Counted from the first letter of the stretch, positions 40,317 through 51,027 are shown. The stretch is 64,000 nucleotides of DNA from Chloranthus sessilifolius (GCA_021018995.1 CM037596.1:69047367-69111366); one strand, 5' to 3'. Notes: generated by a model not told the origin, from the letters alone. A program made the numbers and translations.

Positions 40317-41306
40317 ATGTATACATTCGGTGTGACCGTCACTACGGCGACCTCAAACACAACCCGTAGAAGGAGAACTAGGAAAGTATTCGGCCGTTAC
40401 CCAAGACATCGATACAACACTCGTCAGCGGATCATGTTGAGTGCCGATACATCCCCGCCATCATCCCCATCCCATTCCCATATTGGAGAAGACCCGATCT
40501 CCAACACCTTCACCCAAACCCGGTTCGATGTCACGGGTCCATTTGGGGTACCCGTGCTCTCATCCACCCCATCCCCCGCCCTTACATTTTCCCAACATAC
40601 CCCCATCTCATCCCCTACTGAAACCCCTCATTTCCCAACCGACCCATACGTTCCCATCTCCCATCCATACACCCTTACCGCACCCCCCTACTCCCAAAGA
40701 CTCCATCAGGAGCCCCATTCCCCGTCTACCTCCCACATCCCATCCACCTCATCATCCATGCCCCCTACATCCTATATCCCATCCACCTCATCTCACATGC
40801 CTTCCACATCACATGGCCCATCTACATCCCAACATACCCCTCCATTTAACCAGGTCATGCCCAACTTTTCCCAGGGTATGACCAGTAACCCACCATCTTC
40901 CATAGCCATACATCCATACTCTCCAAGCATAATCACCCATACCACCCGGGTCATGCCCAATTTCACCCGACCCCTTCCATCCGTGAATGGGCCATCACCA
41001 TCCAATCTCACACCTGAATCCATGCCCTCAATGGAGGACATGAGAATGATGTATGCCCTATGGGCTACCTCTCGGAGTCCTACATATCAAACCCCACATC
41101 TAGGTCTCCAAAACCTCCATACCCCATTCCCCCATGACCATGCCCAACCACCCATCATTCATACCATCCAAGATCCCCCACCTCAATTCCAGGCTCAGGT
41201 CCAAGCCCAACAGGCCCAAGCCCACTCATCTCAAGCCCAAACCCACACAAATCCATGGGCCCAAGCCCAAATATCTTTAGAACCATGGGCCCAAGCCCAC
41301 TCCTAG
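40317..41306 (+). CDS. Ogre-C N-terminal gag/ORF1 region
   Basis: Open frame of 329 codons. It has an arginine-rich entry (RRRRTRKVFGRYPRHRYNTR), then SADTSPPSSPSHSHIGEDPI, then a long proline/serine/threonine-rich stretch with repeated ST-box phrases (SHIPSTSSSMPPTSYIPSTS), and at the end a glutamine/alanine-rich QVQAQQAQAHSSQAQ. A segment MEDMRMMYALWATSRS is matched in Ogre-B by MEEMFQAYSLWKASQN, so it is conserved and probably real protein. The start is uncertain: the first 15 codons overlap leader. Function unknown. Confidence 0.65.
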   Translation: MYTFGVTVTTATSNTTRRRRTRKVFGRYPRHRYNTRQRIMLSADTSPPSSPSHSHIGEDPISNTFTQTRFDVTGPFGVPVLSSTPSPALTFSQHTPISSPTETPHFPTDPYVPISHPYTLTAPPYSQRLHQEPHSPSTSHIPSTSSSMPPTSYIPSTSSHMPSTSHGPSTSQHTPPFNQVMPNFSQGMTSNPPSSIAIHPYSPSIITHTTRVMPNFTRPLPSVNGPSPSNLTPESMPSMEDMRMMYALWATSRSPTYQTPHLGLQNLHTPFPHDHAQPPIIHTIQDPPPQFQAQVQAQQAQAHSSQAQTHTNPWAQAQISLEPWAQAHS

Positions 41307-42000
41307 ACCCAAGCCCACTCATCCCAGGCCTAAACCCATCAGACTCAGGCCCAAAATCCTCAAGGCCCATGGGCCCAAGCCCAAACCCATCAGACTCAGG
41401 CCCAGGCCCAAAACCCTCAAGGCCCATGGGCCCAGGCCCAAACCCATCAGACCTAGCCCCAGGCCCAAAATCTTCAAGGCCCATGGCCCCAGCCCAAACC
41501 CATTAGACTTAGGCCCAGGCCCAGTTCCAAGCCCCCCAGGGCCCTTGGACCCAGACCTATCAAACCCAAGCCCAAGGCCCATCATCCCACACCCAATACC
41601 CACATGGCCCATTAGCCCAAAATCATACCAACCCCCACACCAAGGCCCAAGGCCCATCAACCCAAGCCTTCCATCACCATCAAGCCCAAACCCAAGGCCC
41701 ATCCACCCACACTCATCAAGGCCCATTCACAAACCCCTAACCCCTTCACCAGTACCCTTCATTCATCTAAACCCCTTATGCCCCCATCCTGCCTCCAACG
41801 GAAAATCCGATCCACCCCATCTCGCCACATCAACCACACCCCCATCACTCCCAGATAGTACACCCAGCTCAGCACATCATTCATCCACAAACCACTCATC
41901 CATTCACTCCTTCCCATCCCCTATAAGCCTTGTGGCCCCACCAGGTCATCCAACCCATCACCCCCGAGGTCTAAATAGCGGACCTCGCCCCTCACCAGTA
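41170..42000 (+). repeat. GGCCCA-rich low-complexity gag stretch
   Basis: Repeated AAGCCCA, AGGCCCA and CCCATGGGCCCAAGCCC phrases, with a roughly 55-60-base unit containing CCCATCAGACTCAGGCCCA repeated about four times (41335-41510). Coding remains are proline-rich. Frames on the minus strand here (glycine-rich) are shadows. Confidence 0.7.
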
Positions 42001-42182
42001 TAATGACCAATAGTATGAGGAGGACGAGATCCGCAACAGTAGAGGAGCTGCCAGCTTTGGCCCCCCTAGGCACATCATCGTCACACCCGGGGCCGAGAAA
42101 AATCAAGGGGAGGCGGTCCAGCTCTGACCTTAAAAGAATCGAATCTGAAAACGGATAGAGCAGAGAATCTGAAGTAGCGAAG

Positions 42183-43103
42183 ATGGGAGGGCTAGAACTA
42201 CATTCGACAGACCTTTCAGACTTATGTTTATTCTCGGATATCCCCCTACCACAAAAATTTAAGATGCCATCATTCGATAAATATAATGGCACTGGCAACC
42301 CCATCGCCCACTTAAAATCTTACTGTGGGGATATGTGCCAATACAGCGGAGATGAACGACTCCTCATCAAAGTGTTCCAAAAGAGTCTAACAGGCCCAGC
42401 ACTGAGATGGTTCACATCCCTAGAACCATCCATGATAAAAACTTGGAAAGATCTGATACAGTTATTCCAAGAACAGTATGTCTATAACATGAACATAGAG
42501 CCAAGGAAGTCGGATCTGGCCTGTTTAAAGCAAAGGCATGATGAAACTTTCAGTGCCTACTTAGGAAGGTGGAGGGCATTGACTGCCCAGGTGACCCACC
42601 GAATTCCTGATGATGAGCAGATTGAATTGATAACCAAGGGAGCTCTCTCAGTCATCCCAAAATTTTTGGTATATCAGCAATACTCCACTTTTGCTGATTT
42701 GGTCCGAAATGCCAACCGTTGCGAAGACGCCGTTAGAGAGGGCAGGTTGAGAAAGAGCATGGCTAACGGGGCCACCGGGGTTCGAAAGGCTGCCGAACCA
42801 AGAATCGAAAGAAGACCAGGGACAGATGTACAGAACATTGTTTACCCCCAGGCCAATACCAATCCCCTCCCCGATACAGCTCTAAGCCGCGCAACCACCC
42901 CCAGCCCATTTCGAGCAAGCACCAAGGCCAAAGAATGGACCGAGAGCCCCATTTACCTAGGAACAGATGAGAGCACGATTCGAATGGGTATTCACGCCGT
43001 TAGGACAATCTTTAAGTGTCTTATTGCTAGTATTGCTACAAAAGGGTCTGGTCAATTTACTCCAGCCTCGCCCACCACCCAATCCAATCCCGAGAAATTA
43101 TGA
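42183..43103 (+). CDS. Ogre-C gag capsid
   Basis: Open for 306 codons, and the capsid part is well kept: DIPLPQKFKMPSFDKYNGTG, HLKSYCGDMCQYSGDERLL, FQKSLTGPALRWFTSLEPS, FQEQYVYNMNIEPRKSDLAC, then QRHDETFSAYLGRWRALTAQ. This is the retrotransposon gag domain with its F..SL.G.A..W core. The last 60 codons run on in a frame that differs from the family sequence. Capsid would form the particle shell. Confidence 0.88.
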   Translation: MGGLELHSTDLSDLCLFSDIPLPQKFKMPSFDKYNGTGNPIAHLKSYCGDMCQYSGDERLLIKVFQKSLTGPALRWFTSLEPSMIKTWKDLIQLFQEQYVYNMNIEPRKSDLACLKQRHDETFSAYLGRWRALTAQVTHRIPDDEQIELITKGALSVIPKFLVYQQYSTFADLVRNANRCEDAVREGRLRKSMANGATGVRKAAEPRIERRPGTDVQNIVYPQANTNPLPDTALSRATTPSPFRASTKAKEWTESPIYLGTDESTIRMGIHAVRTIFKCLIASIATKGSGQFTPASPTTQSNPEKL

Positions 43104-43446
43104 TCCGAACTTGCATTGTAACTTCCACCAGGGGCCGGGTCACCCTATGGACCGGTGCTTCCCACTAAAGCACGCGGTCCAAGATCTAATAGAGGTAGGA
43201 AAAAATTTTCCCCCATCGCTTCCTCAAGGGCAGAATAAGAACATCCATCAAGCCCCTCTACCCCCTCACCCAGGAGGCCCCAGGCCTAACATCCATTGGG
43301 TAGAAGAGGAAGAAGAAGAGTTTGATCCCTCGAATTACATCAGTAATCAAGAAGAGTTTTCTTTTCCCCAGTCAAATAAGGACGAACCATGTGTAGGGGT
43401 GATCGAGCCGCTGTACTTAGTCGAATACTTCCCCACCCCAGCATAA
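42967..43446 (+). CDS. Ogre-C gag zinc-knuckle region
   Basis: Open frame of 159 codons holding LGQSLSVLLLVLLQKGL, RPPPNPIPRNYDPN and the nucleocapsid-like CNFHQGPGHPMDRCFPLKHA, then acidic EEEEEEFDPSNYIS and a YFPTP box. It corresponds to Ogre-B 16495-17070. Confidence 0.82.
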   Translation: MRARFEWVFTPLGQSLSVLLLVLLQKGLVNLLQPRPPPNPIPRNYDPNLHCNFHQGPGHPMDRCFPLKHAVQDLIEVGKNFPPSLPQGQNKNIHQAPLPPHPGGPRPNIHWVEEEEEEFDPSNYISNQEEFSFPQSNKDEPCVGVIEPLYLVEYFPTPA

Positions 43447-43449
43447 CAA

Positions 43450-44150
43450 GAGGAGCCCTTAGATTTAGGGCAGTATTTTTCCACTCTCGCAACCGCCTCT
43501 TAAATCCAAACGGGCACAACCCCTCCGCAATCATACACATATCCACCTCACTCCCAATTCACCCCATATACCCCTCCGTCACACCTAAATCCCCCCACGC
43601 CATACATAACCCCACCATCCCCATACCGCCCTATCCCATACACATCCCCGAATCTCTCCACTCAATACACTACTCTGCCATCCCCAAATTATCCTATCCC
43701 GTACACACTCCCAAATCCCACCACCCAGTATACCACCCCACCATCCCCAAATCATCTTGCCCAATGCACAACTCTATCATCCCTAATTCACCCCGTTTCA
43801 TCCCTGAACCCATCATCGCCCCACCATGCCACCCCATATACAAACCCTTCATATCCATACCCTCCTGCTCCATCCACTACCCCGTCATATCCCAATCATC
43901 TCGCTCCATGCACAACCCCATCATCCCCAATTTACCCCGTTTTATCCACAAACCCATCATTGCCCCACCATGCCACCCCATATACAAACCCTTCATATCC
44001 CTATCACCCCGCTCCACCCGCACCTCTAACGTCTCCCAGTCATTCTATCCCGGTCACTCCCCCATCATCCCTTTGCTGTTTTGCCACCAATCCAGCACCA
44101 CCCCCACCCAAACAAACACAACCCACCCTCCACCCACGGTTTAACCCCGC
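43450..44150 (+). pseudogene. Ogre-C low-complexity gag-pro linker
   Basis: Proline/histidine/isoleucine/serine-rich coding remains (HPIYKPFISIPSCSIHYP). A unit of about 142 bases is tandemly duplicated (43770-43866 with 43912-44008). No domain recognised. Confidence 0.55.
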
Positions 44151-44458
44151 TAATTCCCGCCACTACCATTCTGCCCCCTACTCGAGTCAACCTGGTCGGA
44201 CCCGAGAATCCGACATACCCAGCCCAATCCTCTCCAGAATCACCATGCACTCCCTTTCTCATCCCAAAACCTTCCTATGGCCCGTATCAAGTACCGTTAA
44301 GCTATGAACAGACAAATATGAATGCTGGTTGCAACCGAGAGGAGACTGTTGAATTTATTACCTGATCTGGCAGGATTTCTATATAGCCAGAAGCATCGGG
44401 GGCCGTTAGAGGAGAAGAGAAGAAGAAAGAGCAGGCCGCAGGGAACCCCTTTGAGAAA

Positions 44459-45055
44459 ATGACAAGAGAGCATGTGTTGGAGACACAGCTCAAGAGAACA
44501 CCCACACATATTACTATGTGGGATTTGTTAATCACGTCCCCGCTCCTCTTTCAAGCCTTAATGGGAGCACTCAAAGACGCACATGTTTTCGCCCACGTAA
44601 CCCCAGATGAAGTGGGAGAAATAATCGGTCAAGTATTGGCCCCAAATGCCATCTCATTCACTGATGCGGATCTGCTGCTCGAGGGGAACAACCACTCTAA
44701 GACCTTGAATATAACAGTGGAAGTAGGGAACCTGGTGGTACCGTTGGTCTTAATAGACAACGGGTTGATATTGAACGTATGCCCTCTAAGGACGGCAATC
44801 AAAATCGGTGTGAACCCCAACACCTTCCGACCATCTATAACAAGCGCCTGGGGATTCGACAACACCAGAAGAGAAATTATAGGAGAAGTAGACCTCAACC
44901 TGATCATCGGGCCGCAAACCTTCACCGTCCCCTTTCAGGTGATGGACATCATGTCTACGTTTAATCTACTACTGGGCCGGCCGTGGCTACATGAGATCGG
45001 GGCAATACCATCAACTCTACATCTCAGGCGGAAGAATCGTCACCATCGTAGGTGA
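44459..45055 (+). CDS. Ogre-C protease
   Basis: Open for 198 codons, retropepsin-like: VTPDEVGEIIGQVLAPNAIS, then LVLIDNGLILNVCPLRTAIK (active-site loop region), WGFDNTRREIIGEVDLNLII, and MSTFNLLLGRPWLHEIGAIP. It matches Ogre-B 14953-15801 closely. The family enzyme processes Gag-Pol. Confidence 0.85.
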   Translation: MTREHVLETQLKRTPTHITMWDLLITSPLLFQALMGALKDAHVFAHVTPDEVGEIIGQVLAPNAISFTDADLLLEGNNHSKTLNITVEVGNLVVPLVLIDNGLILNVCPLRTAIKIGVNPNTFRPSITSAWGFDNTRREIIGEVDLNLIIGPQTFTVPFQVMDIMSTFNLLLGRPWLHEIGAIPSTLHLRRKNRHHRR

Positions 45056-45668
45056 GAGCAGAGAAGACAGGGAGCGGAGCACTCTACATATTGAGAATTC
45101 GAAAGTGCTTAACATGCCGCATACATCAGATGACACCGATCTCCATCGATTTGAGTATGACTTTTCAGCCGTTACCATCAAGTCGCCTAAAAAAACCCTT
45201 GCCAAAACTAGGGTAGGAATGGATGCAGTTGTGTTCATGCTCCACCAATGGGACCACCAAAAAGGGAAAGGGCTGGGCCCACGCCTTCAAGGAAGAAGAG
45301 AACTCGTCAGGGCTAAGGGGCAGCAAACCAAATTTGGCTTGGGCTATAGGCCCCTTGAAGAAGAAGTCAGAGAGGCCAAGGAAAAGATAAGAGCCGCAAC
45401 AGCCGCTAGGGCCAGAGGAATCAACCTGGAAAAAGAAACTCTCGCCCGACCCCACATCCGTCAAACCTTTGTGAGCGCCGAGGTGGTAAAGATTGATCTG
45501 AATGGGGAGACAAGGGTAACCCCACACAAGCCTGTTTCCGCCCATCCTACCAACCCTTACTTCACCCCCCAGACCTCGAGGTGGACTTTGCCGTCCTCTC
45601 CTTATTTGAGGAGGAAGTCCCTGGGTCCACCTGTCACTCTAGCACTAGCCGCTTTGGGCCCATCCTAA
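44991..45668 (+). CDS. Ogre-C G-patch and linker
   Basis: Open for 225 codons. It contains VLNMPHTSDDTDLHRFEYDF, then the G-patch MLHQWDHQKGKGLGPRLQGR and RAKGQQTKFGLGYRPLEEEV, then a charged EAKEKIRAATAARARG. G-patches are glycine-rich modules associated with RNA processing and, in some retroviruses, found beside the protease. The last part leads towards the intron donor at 45779. Confidence 0.75.
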   Translation: MRSGQYHQLYISGGRIVTIVGESREDRERSTLHIENSKVLNMPHTSDDTDLHRFEYDFSAVTIKSPKKTLAKTRVGMDAVVFMLHQWDHQKGKGLGPRLQGRRELVRAKGQQTKFGLGYRPLEEEVREAKEKIRAATAARARGINLEKETLARPHIRQTFVSAEVVKIDLNGETRVTPHKPVSAHPTNPYFTPQTSRWTLPSSPYLRRKSLGPPVTLALAALGPS

Positions 45669-45778
45669 CCATAGAGGACAGGGTTCCAGAGGATCCCTTC
45701 GTAAACATGCTGAGGGAGGAACTGCAACAGCCTACCGATGCCATTTCCAACCAAAAGGGTAAAGGTCAAGCCTCGCAG

Positions 45779-46069
45779 GTAAGTAACTGGGCATCTTTGC
45801 CCCAACTCCTGGGAGCCGCCAAAAGCCATGAATACGGCACCGGCTCTTCAAAAAAAAACAACCTGTAAAAAGTGAAGTTAGCCTCTGGGACACTCTACCC
45901 TGTATATATAGAGATCCACCTCTCCAGGGGCTAACCTCCGAAAAATTGCAAAAAACCATAAAAATAGAAAAAATATAAATTCCAAAAATATTATCCTTTA
46001 AAATTTCTAATAAAATGAAAAACGATGTCATGATACCCATCCCATGTGAAGCCGACCCCTTTCCTGTAG
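45779..46069 (+). other. Ogre-C intron between protease and RT
   Basis: Donor CGCAG/GTAAGTAAC at 45778/45779 and acceptor CCCCTTTCCTGTAG ending at 46069. The interior is noncoding and AT-rich with TATATATAG at 45903-45911. The acceptor context is identical in Ogre-B, and the position agrees with the intron known for Ogre. Confidence 0.75.
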
Positions 46070-46206
46070 AAATATAATAAGAGGTAGGAGTCACGAGTCT
46101 GGACGAGGAAGGTCAAATCGATGAGCTCCCCAATGAGCTCCTCAAACAATTTGTCGATTTTGAGCATGGCTCGACCTCGATCGTCGAAGAGACAGAGGAC
46201 GTCAAT

Positions 46207-47108
46207 TTGGGCACCAAGGAGGCTCCTAGAATCACCAAAATCAGAACATCGCTATCCCCTGCGGAGAGAAAGGGTATGATAGACTTCCTTCGGTCATACC
46301 AAGACATCTTTGCATGGTCGTATGAAGATATGCCTGATGTGGATACCGATCTGGTTGAGCATGAGCTGCCACTCTACCCTGATTTAAAGCCGGTTAAACA
46401 GAAGCTGAGACGCTTCTGACCTGAATGGAAGTTGAAGGTGAAGGACGAGGTCATTAAGTAGTATGATGCGGGGTTTCTCATAGTATCCAAGTACCTGTAG
46501 TGGTTGGCCAATATCGTCCCCGTACCAAAGAAGGATGGGAAGGTTCGAATGTGCATTGATTTCCGAAATCTCAACAAGGCAAGCCCTAAGGATGACTTTC
46601 CATTACCCGACATCGATATCTTGGTCGATAACACTGCTAATCACGGAATGCTCTCATTCATGGATGGATTCTCGGGCTACAATCAGATTAAGATGGCAGA
46701 GGCTGACCGAGAAAAGACTATGTTCATCACTCCTTGGGGTACCTTCTGCTACAAGGTGATGCCATTCAGGCTCAAGAATGTTGGGGCAACCTACCAGAGG
46801 CAATGACGGCCCTATTCCACGGCATGATGCACCGAGAGATTGAAGTGTATGTCGATGATATGATTGCCAAATCACCGGAAAGGGACGACCACTTGGTAAA
46901 CCTTCAGAAGCTGTTCGAGAGGTTGAGAAAGTACAGGTTGCAGTTGAATCCCCAAAAGTGTGCATTTGGTGCTATGTCAGGAAAACTATTAGGCTTTATT
47001 GTCAGTAGGAGAGGCATCGAGGTCGATCCGACCAAGATCAAGGCCATCACTGAATTGCCACAACCGTCTACAGAGAAGGAGGTCAGAGGCTTTTTAGGCA
47101 GAATCTAG
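46207..47108 (+). pseudogene. Ogre-C reverse transcriptase
   Basis: RT remains: SPAERKGMIDFLRSYQDIFA, LVEHELPLYPDLKPVKQKLR, VPVPKKDGKVRMCIDFRNLN, FMDGFSGYNQIKMAEADREK, active site EVYVDDMIAKS, then GKLLGFIVSRRGIEVDPTKI and VRGFLGRI. Same order and spacing as Ogre-B. Broken in a few places. Confidence 0.88.
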
Positions 47109-48240
47109 TACATCAGTCGGTTCATTGCACAGTTAACTCCGATATGTGCACTGATCTTCAAACTACTAAGAAAGGATTCACCAGTTGAGTGGAACGATGA
47201 CTGCCAAGCTGCATTTGACAAAATGAAGGGTTACCTCCTAAATCCTCTAGTATTGGTACCACCTGTACCTGGTAGACCCCTGCTAATGTACCTGTCCACG
47301 ACAGAGTTTTCCATGGGTTGTGTGTTAGGACAACATGATGAGACAAGAAGAAGAGAGCAGGCCATCTACTACCTGAGCAAGAAGTTCACTGATTATGAGA
47401 CGCGCTATTCTCATATGGAGAAGGCATGCTTAGCACTCGTCTGGGCTACTCAAAGACTTCGACACTACCTGTTATCCCAAGCCGTTCTACTTCTAGCGCG
47501 GATGGATCCGTTGAAGTACCTATTTGAGAAACCTGCTCTCACTGGCCGAACTGCACGATGGCAACTTTTATTATCTTCGACTTCACGTACATCACTCATA
47601 AATTGATCAAGGGGCAGACACTCACTGATCATCTTACTGAGAACCCTCTGCCTGACTATGAGCCTCTAAAGACTGAATTCCCTGATGAGGACATCCTGTT
47701 CATGACAGAAGACGATACAGAAGAAGCAGAAGAATCATGGGTAATGCACTTTGACGGGGCATCACATGTCGAGGGCCAAGGAGTTGGCGCCATCCTAATT
47801 TCACCAAAGGATCCCATGTACCGATCTCTATCAAGCTCAACTTCCCCTGCACTAACAATATGGCTGAGTACGAAGCTTGCGCCACCGATCTATAGGCAGT
47901 TCTCGATCTGAATGTAACTCACCTTCGAGTATTTGGCGATTCACAGTTAATCATATGCTAGACGAATGGTGATTGGAAGATGAAAAATGAGAAACTGATC
48001 CCTTATCATGAACACCTCAAAGATCTGATAGCTTGCTTTCGAGATGTGACTTTCTCGTACGTTCCCCGGATAAGGAATCGCTTCGCCGACGCATTAGCAA
48101 CTTTGGCATCAATGATTAAAATCCCTTATGGTGTTGAGATGAAGTCGATCATGAACGAGTAGAGGAATGAGCCAGCCTTCTGCCTCCAGATTGAGGAACC
48201 TACAAAGCCTGATGATGAGCCACCTTGGTTCTCAGATATT
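47109..48240 (+). pseudogene. Ogre-C RNase H and second (archaeal-type) RNase H
   Basis: Gypsy RNase H with PLLMYLSTTEFSMGCVLGQH, REQAIYYLSKKFTDYETRYS and HMEKACLALVWATQRLRHYL. Next is the linker KGQTLTDHLTENPLPDYEP, and then the second RNase H starting WVMHFDGASHVEGQGVGAIL and ending with IRNRFADALATLASM. The paired RNase H arrangement is diagnostic of Tat-lineage elements. Broken in a few places. Confidence 0.82.
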
Positions 48241-48259
48241 AAGAATTTCCTCGAGACTT

Positions 48260-48702
48260 TGTAGCGAGGGGCAACACCATTCTCCCTTCTGTATGGAACC
48301 AAGGCCGTCCTCCCGGTAGAGGTTGAAGTACCCTCGCTCCGAATCCTCATGGAATCAGGCTTACCCGAAGCACAGAGAGAGAGATCCCGCTTTGAACAAT
48401 TAAACTTATTGGACGAGAAGAGACTCCTAGCCTTGTGTCACACTCAAGTTTACCAGGGGAGAATCGCACGCGCTTATAATAAATGTGTCCGCGATCGAGA
48501 TCTAAAGGTAGGAGACACTGTGCTGAAGGAGATCTTCCCATCCCTCCATGCCAATCCAAGAGGAAAGTTTAAGCCGAACTGGAAAGGACCATACATCATT
48601 CGAGAAGTGCTGCCGGGATACACCATCCGCCTCGCCACCATGGATGGAGATCATTTTCCTAAGCCCATCAACGCTGGTTACGTCCGACGATTCTACTCTT
48701 AG
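48260..48702 (+). pseudogene. Ogre-C integrase C-terminal remains
   Basis: Corresponds to the downstream part of integrase: EVEVPSLRILMESGLPEA, then NLLDEKRLLALCHTQVYQGR, RAYNKCVRDRDLKVGDTVLK and GPYIIREVLPGYTIRLATMD. It matches Ogre-A 715-1140 and Ogre-B 10851-11340. Broken; no chromodomain follows. Confidence 0.82.
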
Positions 48703-49367
48703 TCTATCGCGATAAGGTAAGTATTGATGAAATAGATACATGACTACTTAAGAACCACCCAAAAGAGGCCATCATTCTAAGCACAGTAGCCTAAAAACAT
48801 CCCTAAAAATGATGATATCCTTTACTACCCCATTTGAGCTTGAGCCTTTCTTTCAATAAACCCATTCCCCCAAAAAATATATATACGTGTACATATACCA
48901 AAAAAAAATAGAGAGGAAAGATACATGAGTATAGAGTTACTATCAAACCCAAAAAAATCAAAAAAGCAAAACCTCAAAAAGAGATTGTCTTAAATGAAGG
49001 AAAAAGAATAACAAAAAAATGTGTGAGTGTAGAAGAATCACGGGACATGTAGAGTAGAAGCCCCCAAGGAAGAAAGTATGTTGAGAAAACTGAAGCCGTA
49101 TCAAGGAAACCCTTTTAACCCAGCATACCTTCAAATCCTAACCCTATCCATAGCCAAGCTACACCCTGAAGGAAGCCCTCTTTGTAGGTTCTCAAGCAGT
49201 CATATTATCTGTTAAGTCAACATGAGCCGAGTCGTGAGACGACACCAGAACCCCATCCAGCCGGTTATGACGGAATCATTGTCCATGTCGTGGCTTTCTG
49301 GTTCAAAAAAAAAAAGGAAGAAAAAGAAAAAAAATTATTAACTAATTTGAGTTCAAAGTAAGATGGA

Positions 49368-49547
49368 CGTGGTGAAAACCCACAAGGGCACCGCGGGCAA
49401 AAACAACGAACTCATGCGGACCAGGTGAAAACCTGAAAAGGCACCTGGGGTAAGAGAGCGAACCCATGGATGTGGTGAAAACCTGAAAGGGCGCTACGGG
49501 TAAAAATAGGGATGACAGGCATGGCGAAAACCCGTCTTGGGCGCTAT
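49368..49547 (+). repeat. 3' noncoding hairpin array, four units (Ogre-C)
   Basis: Stems CGTGGTG/CACCGCG (49368-49395), CCAGGTG/CACCTGG (49421-49448), TGTGGTG/CGCTACG (49471-49498, with wobble pairs) and ATGGCG/CGCTAT (49521-49547). Centres are of the AAAACCCnnAAGGG type. Unit 2 differs from Ogre-A unit 2 (CCAAGTG/CACTTGG) by one base on each side that preserves the pairing. Confidence 0.85.
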
Positions 49548-49849
49548 GAGCAAAAATGTCAAGAAAAGAGAGATTAGGAGAGGATCTATTCTGGCTCGCC
49601 TATGTTTGGACCCCGTGAGCCTCTTCTCCCCTTTGCTGGGCCGCTCATGTCAAAAATTGGATGAGATCCCGATCAAGTATGTCGTCTCTACCGCATCGTC
49701 TGACACATGACCAAAGGTAAAGGCAGAAGACCAATCAATCTCGGAGAAACTGACCTATCCATGTTTAAAAAGAAAAAATTGGAGCCTCATAAATAGGGTT
49801 CGACCATGCTCAAAAAGAAAATACCGACATCACAAGAAGGAGAAGGAGA

Positions 49850-50098
49850 AAAGGAGAAAAATTTCGAAAAAGATAATAGATTTTCCTTTTCTATAAAAAG
49901 CCCCACACTGTGTAGGAGAAAAGTTCAAAAAAGATAATAGATTTTTCTTTTCCATAAAAAGCCTCACACTGTGTAGAAGAAAATTTCAAAAAAGATAATA
50001 GATTTTCCTTTCCCATAAAAAGCCTCACACTGTGTAGGAGAAAAATTTCAAAAAAGATAATAGATTTTTCTTTTTCATAAAAAGCCTTACGTTGCGAG
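49850..50098 (+). repeat. 61-base tandem repeat, four units
   Basis: Unit: GGAGAAAATTTCAAAAAAGA, TAATAGATTTTCCTTTTC, CATAAAAAGCCTCACACTGT. Starts near 49853, 49914, 49975 and 50036. Neighbouring units are about 90-95 percent alike by eye. It lies in the 3' region where Tat/Ogre elements are known to carry variable tandem repeats. Confidence 0.92.
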
Positions 50099-50433
50099 AC
50101 GTATGGAAGAAAATTCAAACACCAAAAAAAAATATATATGTATATATAGCAGATTTCATTTCTTTTCTTACAAGCATTACGTATGAAGTGTCACGTCCTA
50201 AAAAGATAACAACATGACACACTTTCTACTTTCTGCCTTCTGTACAAGTATAAAAAAAAAAAAAAAAAAACAAACAAAAAAGAAACAACCCAAAAAAGAA
50301 AGGAGATCTCTGTTAAGGGGCATCAGCCCCCCCCTCTCTGTATATGATCTATGGTATATACAGGAACAGGTCAGGGGCAAGAACCACGCTTCAAAGCATT
50401 GATCTCTACAAGAAGAGAGTCCTCAAGGGCATT

Positions 50434-51015
50434 TCAATCAGTCAACCACCTACCATGAAGACTCTTTTGCCACCTCCGCGAAGTGTCAACTGCACTGCGA
50501 GACTTAGTCAAAAGCCCAGTCACCCGAAGAACCTCACTCTCAGCCGTAGCAGCTCTCACCTTCGCCATCTCAGCTCTGACCCTTTCCTTCCCCATGGCCT
50601 CAGTCAAAGCCAACTTCTCTATAGAAAGAGACTCAATCCTAGTCCGGAGCATCATTTCTTTGTATGGCCAGGGTCCCGTCTCTATCGCATCTATCGAAAC
50701 CAGGCTAGGGACAGGTAAGCCCTTAGATGCCAGCCAAACCTCGTAATCAGAAAAGAGGACGCCCCCCTGAACTAAGCTACACATGTGCGCCGATTGGCGG
50801 GTCTCCCAAAGGGCTGCTATGCGATCTAGGTCACTGAGAGAACCTCGAGAGAATATCAGAGAGCACAAGGGCAGCCTCACAGTGCATGGCACATGTTGGG
50901 TATATCCGAATTGACGGAGCACCCGAGATGGGAAATAGTAGGTACTACCAGTCAACCCCAAAAGCGTGATATCCTCACAATCCCGGGAGCGAACAATCAA
51001 AAAGGTGTCGTCCAA
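50434..51015 (-). CDS. Antisense ORF in Ogre-C, C-terminal type part (coiled coil)
   Basis: Minus-strand frame, opposite to Ogre-C. It reads STYYFPSRVLRQFGYTQHVP, a phrase typical of plant mobile domain/DUF7745-like proteins, then LWETRQSAHMCSLVQGG. The tail is rich in alanine, glutamate and arginine (IEKLALTEAMGKERVRAEMA) and looks like a coiled coil. It lies immediately downstream, on the minus strand, of the frame at 51028-51894, and both resemble parts of the same kind of protein. Tat-lineage elements are known to carry extra ORFs, some antisense, between pol and the 3' LTR. Confidence 0.65.
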   Translation of the reverse strand: MDDTFLIVRSRDCEDITLLGLTGSTYYFPSRVLRQFGYTQHVPCTVRLPLCSLIFSRGSLSDLDRIAALWETRQSAHMCSLVQGGVLFSDYEVWLASKGLPVPSLVSIDAIETGPWPYKEMMLRTRIESLSIEKLALTEAMGKERVRAEMAKVRAATAESEVLRVTGLLTKSRSAVDTSRRWQKSLHGRWLTD

Positions 51016-51027
51016 CCACGGAAGTTG

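Noticed and set aside
41319-41726. Glycine-rich minus-strand frame opposite Ogre-C gag
   Set aside because: Same reason: a low-complexity shadow of the proline-rich sense strand.
50214-50402. Poly-lysine frame
   Set aside because: Product of an A-rich microsatellite.
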